DNA from: an uncultured Cellulomonas sp.
GTDB lineage: Bacteria; Actinomycetota; Actinomycetes; Actinomycetales; Cellulomonadaceae
DNA: 64,000 nucleotides
NCBI RefSeq assembly: GCF_947494015.1
Contig: NZ_CANLTL010000010.1
Coordinates: 100,641 to 164,640 of the forward strand
Reading direction: 5' to 3'
Made by a program: the position numbers and the translations under genes. The notes beneath the pieces are model-generated. The model saw only the letters and a list, made by a program, of their open reading frames with translations, was not told the DNA's origin and did not search any database. This document shows, one piece after another, positions 61,066 through 64,000 of the stretch (positions are counted from its first letter, which is position 1; every line of letters begins with the position of its first letter).

Positions 61066-61809
61066 ATGGACACGCCCGCACCCACCGACCTCTCCGCCGG
61101 CCCGCCGGCCCTGGTCGTGGCGATCGACGGACCGTCCGGGTCGGGCAAGTCGACCGTGTCGCGCCGCGCCGCCCAGCGGCTCGGGCTGGCCTACCTGGAC
61201 ACCGGCGCCATGTACCGGGCCGCCACCTGGTGGTGCCTGGACCAGGGCGTCCGGTTGGACGACGCCGACGAGGTCACCGCGCAGGTGCTGCGCATGCCGC
61301 TGGTCATGGGGGTCGACCCGGCGGCGCCCTCCGTCCACGTGGGCGCCGTCGACGTCGGCGAGCCCATCCGCAGCCAGGAGATCTCCGCCCAGGTGAGCGC
61401 GGTGGCGACGAACCTCGCGGTGCGCGCGGAGCTCGGACGGCTGCAGCGCGCCGCGATCGCCGCCGAGTCGCGCCCGGACTCCTTCTCCGGTGGGCGCGGC
61501 GTGGTGGCCGAGGGACGCGACATCACCACCGTGATCGCGCCGGACGCCGATGTCCGGCTGCTGCTCACCGCGAGCGAGGAGGCCCGGCTGGCGCGGCGCG
61601 CCCGCGAGGTGCACGGCACCGACGACGCCGCCGCGGTGGAGGCCACGCGCGACGGCGTGCTGCGCCGCGACGCCGACGACTCCACGGTGGTCGAGTTCCG
61701 CACCGCCGCCGACGGGGTCGTGACGGTCGACTCCTCCGAGCTGGACCTGGACCAGACCGTCGACGCGGTGCTCGAGGTGGTCGCCCGGGTCACCGGACGG
61801 CGGCCGTGA
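61066..61809 (+). CDS. cmk: Cytidylate kinase
   Basis: This 247-residue kinase phosphorylates CMP and dCMP. P-loop IDGPSGSGKST is at about residues 20-30, followed by YLDTGAMYRAATWW and the NMP-binding segment GRGVVAEGRDITTVI. ATG 61066 was preferred over ATG 61051 because GGAGG at 61054-61058 has the right spacing only for the later one. It is coupled to the acyltransferase gene by a GTGA overlap. Confidence 0.94.
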   Translation: MDTPAPTDLSAGPPALVVAIDGPSGSGKSTVSRRAAQRLGLAYLDTGAMYRAATWWCLDQGVRLDDADEVTAQVLRMPLVMGVDPAAPSVHVGAVDVGEPIRSQEISAQVSAVATNLAVRAELGRLQRAAIAAESRPDSFSGGRGVVAEGRDITTVIAPDADVRLLLTASEEARLARRAREVHGTDDAAAVEATRDGVLRRDADDSTVVEFRTAADGVVTVDSSELDLDQTVDAVLEVVARVTGRRP

Positions 61810-62537
61810 CCCGACGCGACCCCGACCGGACGCCGGGGGCCGACGTCCCGTCCGTCCCGGCCTGGTCGCGCCACATCGGGCGGTTCCTCGCCTTCGGCGT
61901 CTGGGACGCCGAGGTGACGGGCGCCGACCTGGTGCCGTCGGACGGTCCGGTGATCCTGGCGGCCAACCACACCGGTGTGGTCGACGGGCCGCTCGTCGTC
62001 GGGGTCGCCCCCCGCGGCGTGCACATGATGGTCAAGGAGGCCGTGTTCCGGTGGCCGGTCGGCGTCGTGCTGCGGGCGTCGGGTCACATCCCGGTCGACG
62101 GCTCCGGTGGCCGGCCGGCGCTGGCCGCGGCCAGCGCCGTGCTGCGCCGGGGGGACGCCGTCGGGATCTTCCCCGAGGGCAACCGGGGCCGCGGCGACGC
62201 CGCCAGCGCCCACGCGGGCGTGGCCTGGCTCGCGGTCAACGGCCGGGCACCGGTCGTGCCGGTGGCGGTGCTCGGCACCCGCCGCACCGGCGAGGGCGTC
62301 GGGCACGTGCCGGGGCTGCGCCGTCGCCTGGTCGTCCAGTTCGGTGCGCCGCTGCACCTGGAGCGGACCGCCGGCGTCTCGGGGCGCGAGGCCGTCGAGC
62401 ACGCGAACGAGGCGATCCGGGCGGCGCTGTCGGCGCTGGTCGCCTCCGCGTCGGAGCGGACCGGGCTGGTGCTGCCGACGGACGACCCCAACCGGGCGGC
62501 CTCCCTCGCCGGGCGCCGGCGACGCGGCGCGGCCTGA
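61806..62537 (+). CDS. 1-acyl-sn-glycerol-3-phosphate acyltransferase-like protein
   Basis: This 243-residue PlsC-family membrane-associated acyltransferase has the catalytic NHTGVVDGP (H-x4-D), the glycerol-phosphate motif IFPEGNRGRG and the final VPVAVLGTRRTG. It probably acylates lysophosphatidate or a related lipid. The C-terminus is an Arg-rich tail. The cmk-plsC-like pairing is common in actinobacteria; the exact acceptor is not known. Confidence 0.88.
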   Translation: MTRRDPDRTPGADVPSVPAWSRHIGRFLAFGVWDAEVTGADLVPSDGPVILAANHTGVVDGPLVVGVAPRGVHMMVKEAVFRWPVGVVLRASGHIPVDGSGGRPALAAASAVLRRGDAVGIFPEGNRGRGDAASAHAGVAWLAVNGRAPVVPVAVLGTRRTGEGVGHVPGLRRRLVVQFGAPLHLERTAGVSGREAVEHANEAIRAALSALVASASERTGLVLPTDDPNRAASLAGRRRRGAA

Positions 62538-62653
62538 CACGGGATCGGGACTGGTCGGGCTGCGGCTCGCGCCATACTGGACCGCCCGGACCAGGGGACC
62601 ACGCACCGGCGGGGGACCTCGCGCAGGTGTGCGGTCCGGGGGTGAGGAGCGCC

Positions 62654-63502
62654 GTGCGAGCCGAGCAGCTGACCGAACCACTGGCCGGGCACGGAGAGGG
62701 TCCGGTGTGGGACGCCGACGCCGGCGTGCTGCGCTGGGTCGACCTGCTGGTCGGGGACGTCCTGACCCTCGGGCCGGCGGGCACCGTCGCCCGGCGGCAC
62801 GTCGGGGACGTCGCCGCGGCTTTCCGGCCGCGCGCGGGCGGCGGGATGGTGGTCGCCGTCGAGCGAGGGTTCGTCGTGGTGGACGCCGACGGCCACGTCG
62901 GCCCCGTGCACGAGGCGTTCACGGACGCGGACGTGCGGATGAACGACGGCGGCTGCGACCCCGCGGGGCGGTTCTTCTGCGGCTCCATGGCCTACGACGC
63001 CGCCCCGGGCCGGGGCGCGCTGTACCGGTTCGACCCGGACGGGACCGTGACCCGCGCGCTGGACGGGGTCACCATCTCCAACGGGATCGCCTGGACCCCG
63101 GACGGGTCGACCGTCTTCTACGTCGACACGCCGACCGGACGCATCGACGCCTTCGACTACGACCTCGGGTCGGCGGCGCTGACCGACCGCCGGCCGGTCG
63201 TGCACGTCGACCCCGTCCAGGGCCAGCCCGACGGGCTGGCCCTGGACGCGGAGGGCGGTCTGTGGGTCGCCCTGTGGCAGGGCGGTGCCGTGCACCGGTA
63301 CACCCAGGACGGGCGCCTCGACCAGGTGATCGAGCTGCCGGCCCGGCAGGTCACGGCATGCGCGTTCGGCGGGCCGGACCGCGACCGGCTGTTCGTGACC
63401 ACGTCGCGGGACGGCCTGTCGGACCCCGAACCGGCAGCCGGCGCCGTCTTCGTCGCCGACGTCGGCGTCCCCGGCGCACCGGTGGCGGTCTTCGCCGGCT
63501 GA
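62654..63502 (+). CDS. SMP-30/gluconolactonase/LRE family protein
   Basis: This 282-residue six-bladed beta-propeller has conserved metal-site features: Glu in LAGHGEGPVWDA, Asn/Asp in VRMNDGGCDPAGRFF, Asn in VTISNGIAWTPDG and Asp in GQPDGLALDAEGG. Family members are lactonases for sugar lactones, requiring a divalent metal. A role in hydrolysing an aldonolactone is likely, but the sugar is unknown. GAGGAG precedes GTG 62654. It is convergent with the xylanase gene. Confidence 0.9.
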   Translation: MRAEQLTEPLAGHGEGPVWDADAGVLRWVDLLVGDVLTLGPAGTVARRHVGDVAAAFRPRAGGGMVVAVERGFVVVDADGHVGPVHEAFTDADVRMNDGGCDPAGRFFCGSMAYDAAPGRGALYRFDPDGTVTRALDGVTISNGIAWTPDGSTVFYVDTPTGRIDAFDYDLGSAALTDRRPVVHVDPVQGQPDGLALDAEGGLWVALWQGGAVHRYTQDGRLDQVIELPARQVTACAFGGPDRDRLFVTTSRDGLSDPEPAAGAVFVADVGVPGAPVAVFAG

Positions 63503-63520
63503 CGACGACTGCCCGGACGA

Positions 63521-64000
63521 TCAGTCGAGGGTCACCTCGGCCGTCGTGGTGCCGGCCGTGCTGAGGGTGAGGCTGCCGGTGGCGCCGGCGGCGGTGACGT
63601 GGTAGTCGCCGAGGAAGCCGGTGACTGGTACCTGGCCGTGGGTGTCGGTGCGCTGGGTGGTGGGGGTGAGCCACCAGTCGTTCTTGATGAGCCGGTGCAG
63701 GGCGTGGTAGGAGGGTTTGGGGGTGGCGTCGTTGCGGACGAGGCCGACGGGGGCGCCGAGCCAGGCGCCTTCGTCGGTCAGGCCCCAGTAGGTGATGGCC
63801 TGCACGGACGGGTGGGAGACCAGGGTGCGGTAGTGGCGGACCATCTCCTCGGCCTGGCGTGCCTCGCCGTCGGGCGTGCTCGGCCAGGAGGGGATCTGGT
63901 AGTCGTTGAGGTCCTTGATGTGTGGTGGCATGAGGTGCCCGGACAGCAGGGTGGACTCGGTGAAGTGGATGGGCAGGCCGTACCGGGAGAACCGCTCCAG
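63521..64000 (-). CDS. GH10 endo-1,4-beta-xylanase, C-terminal part (partial)
   Basis: The 159-codon C-terminal part of a minus-strand gene that continues past the right edge. In-frame residues include RYGLPIHFTEST, where Glu in FTE matches the GH10 nucleophile. VQAITYWGLTDEGAWLG follows, then a small C-terminal beta domain ending TAGTTTAEVTLD. GH10 enzymes cut the beta-1,4-xylan backbone. With the secreted esterase at the other end of the window it suggests plant cell-wall degradation. A signal peptide and further modules cannot be seen here. Confidence 0.85.
   Translation of the reverse strand: MERFSRYGLPIHFTESTLLSGHLMPPHIKDLNDYQIPSWPSTPDGEARQAEEMVRHYRTLVSHPSVQAITYWGLTDEGAWLGAPVGLVRNDATPKPSYHALHRLIKNDWWLTPTTQRTDTHGQVPVTGFLGDYHVTAAGATGSLTLSTAGTTTAEVTLD

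Overview
The window is a very GC-rich, gene-dense stretch of an actinobacterial chromosome. Markers of the phylum include RbpA, WhiA, OpcA, an ANTAR regulator of the PdtaR type, many GTG starts, ATGA/GTGA start-stop overlaps, and genes whose start codon lies 6-7 bases after a TANNNT box (leaderless type). A secreted esterase at one end and a GH10 xylanase at the other suggest a plant-polymer degrader of the Micrococcales, possibly Cellulomonadaceae; that placement is inference. I see no prophage, IS element, CRISPR array or secondary-metabolite cluster. Most of the window is core genome.

Layout. 1-2.3 kb: the end of a LacI-family repressor gene, a tRNA and a secreted CE1-like esterase. 2.4-9 kb: pdtaR and a branched-chain amino-acid ABC system (livJ on plus, livHMGF on minus). 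9.3-15.3 kb: GNAT, thioesterase, polA, and a DUF485-actP acetate-uptake pair. 15.4-21.7 kb: a methyltransferase and a peptide ABC operon with fused ATPases. 21.9-26.3 kb: rpsA, coaE, uvrB. 26.4-31.5 kb: small metabolic genes and a GH15 trehalase/glucoamylase-like gene. 31.6-40.5 kb: uvrA, osmC-like, uvrC-rapZ-yvcK-whiA. 40.7-44.7 kb: gap-pgk-tpiA, secG, rbpA. 44.8-46.5 kb: a two-gene partner-switching module (MEDS-HATPase and MEDS-STAS). 46.7-53.7 kb: the pentose-phosphate operon tkt-tal-(pgi remnant)-zwf-opcA-pgl on minus. 54-62.5 kb: ctaB, then xerD, then parA-scpA-scpB-rluB-tyrA-cmk-acyltransferase, mostly overlapping. 62.6-64 kb: an SMP-30 protein and the 3' end of a GH10 xylanase.

How the genes fit together. 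The window holds all three excision-repair genes (uvrA, uvrB, uvrC), lower glycolysis and the oxidative and non-oxidative pentose-phosphate branches. It also holds the RapZ/YvcK/WhiA block that links cell-wall and carbon control to sporulation-type regulation, and a chromosome segregation block (XerD, ParA, ScpA, ScpB). The most notable item is a 64-residue reading frame between tal and zwf. Its second half resembles the extreme C-terminus of actinobacterial glucose-6-phosphate isomerase, so the operon appears to have lost pgi while keeping translational coupling to zwf. Other points of interest are a LivH permease with an added secreted N-terminal domain, a perfect 20-bp palindrome before the esterase, a LexA-like box before uvrA, a terminator-like hairpin inside gap-pgk, and several clusters of tandem repeats between genes.
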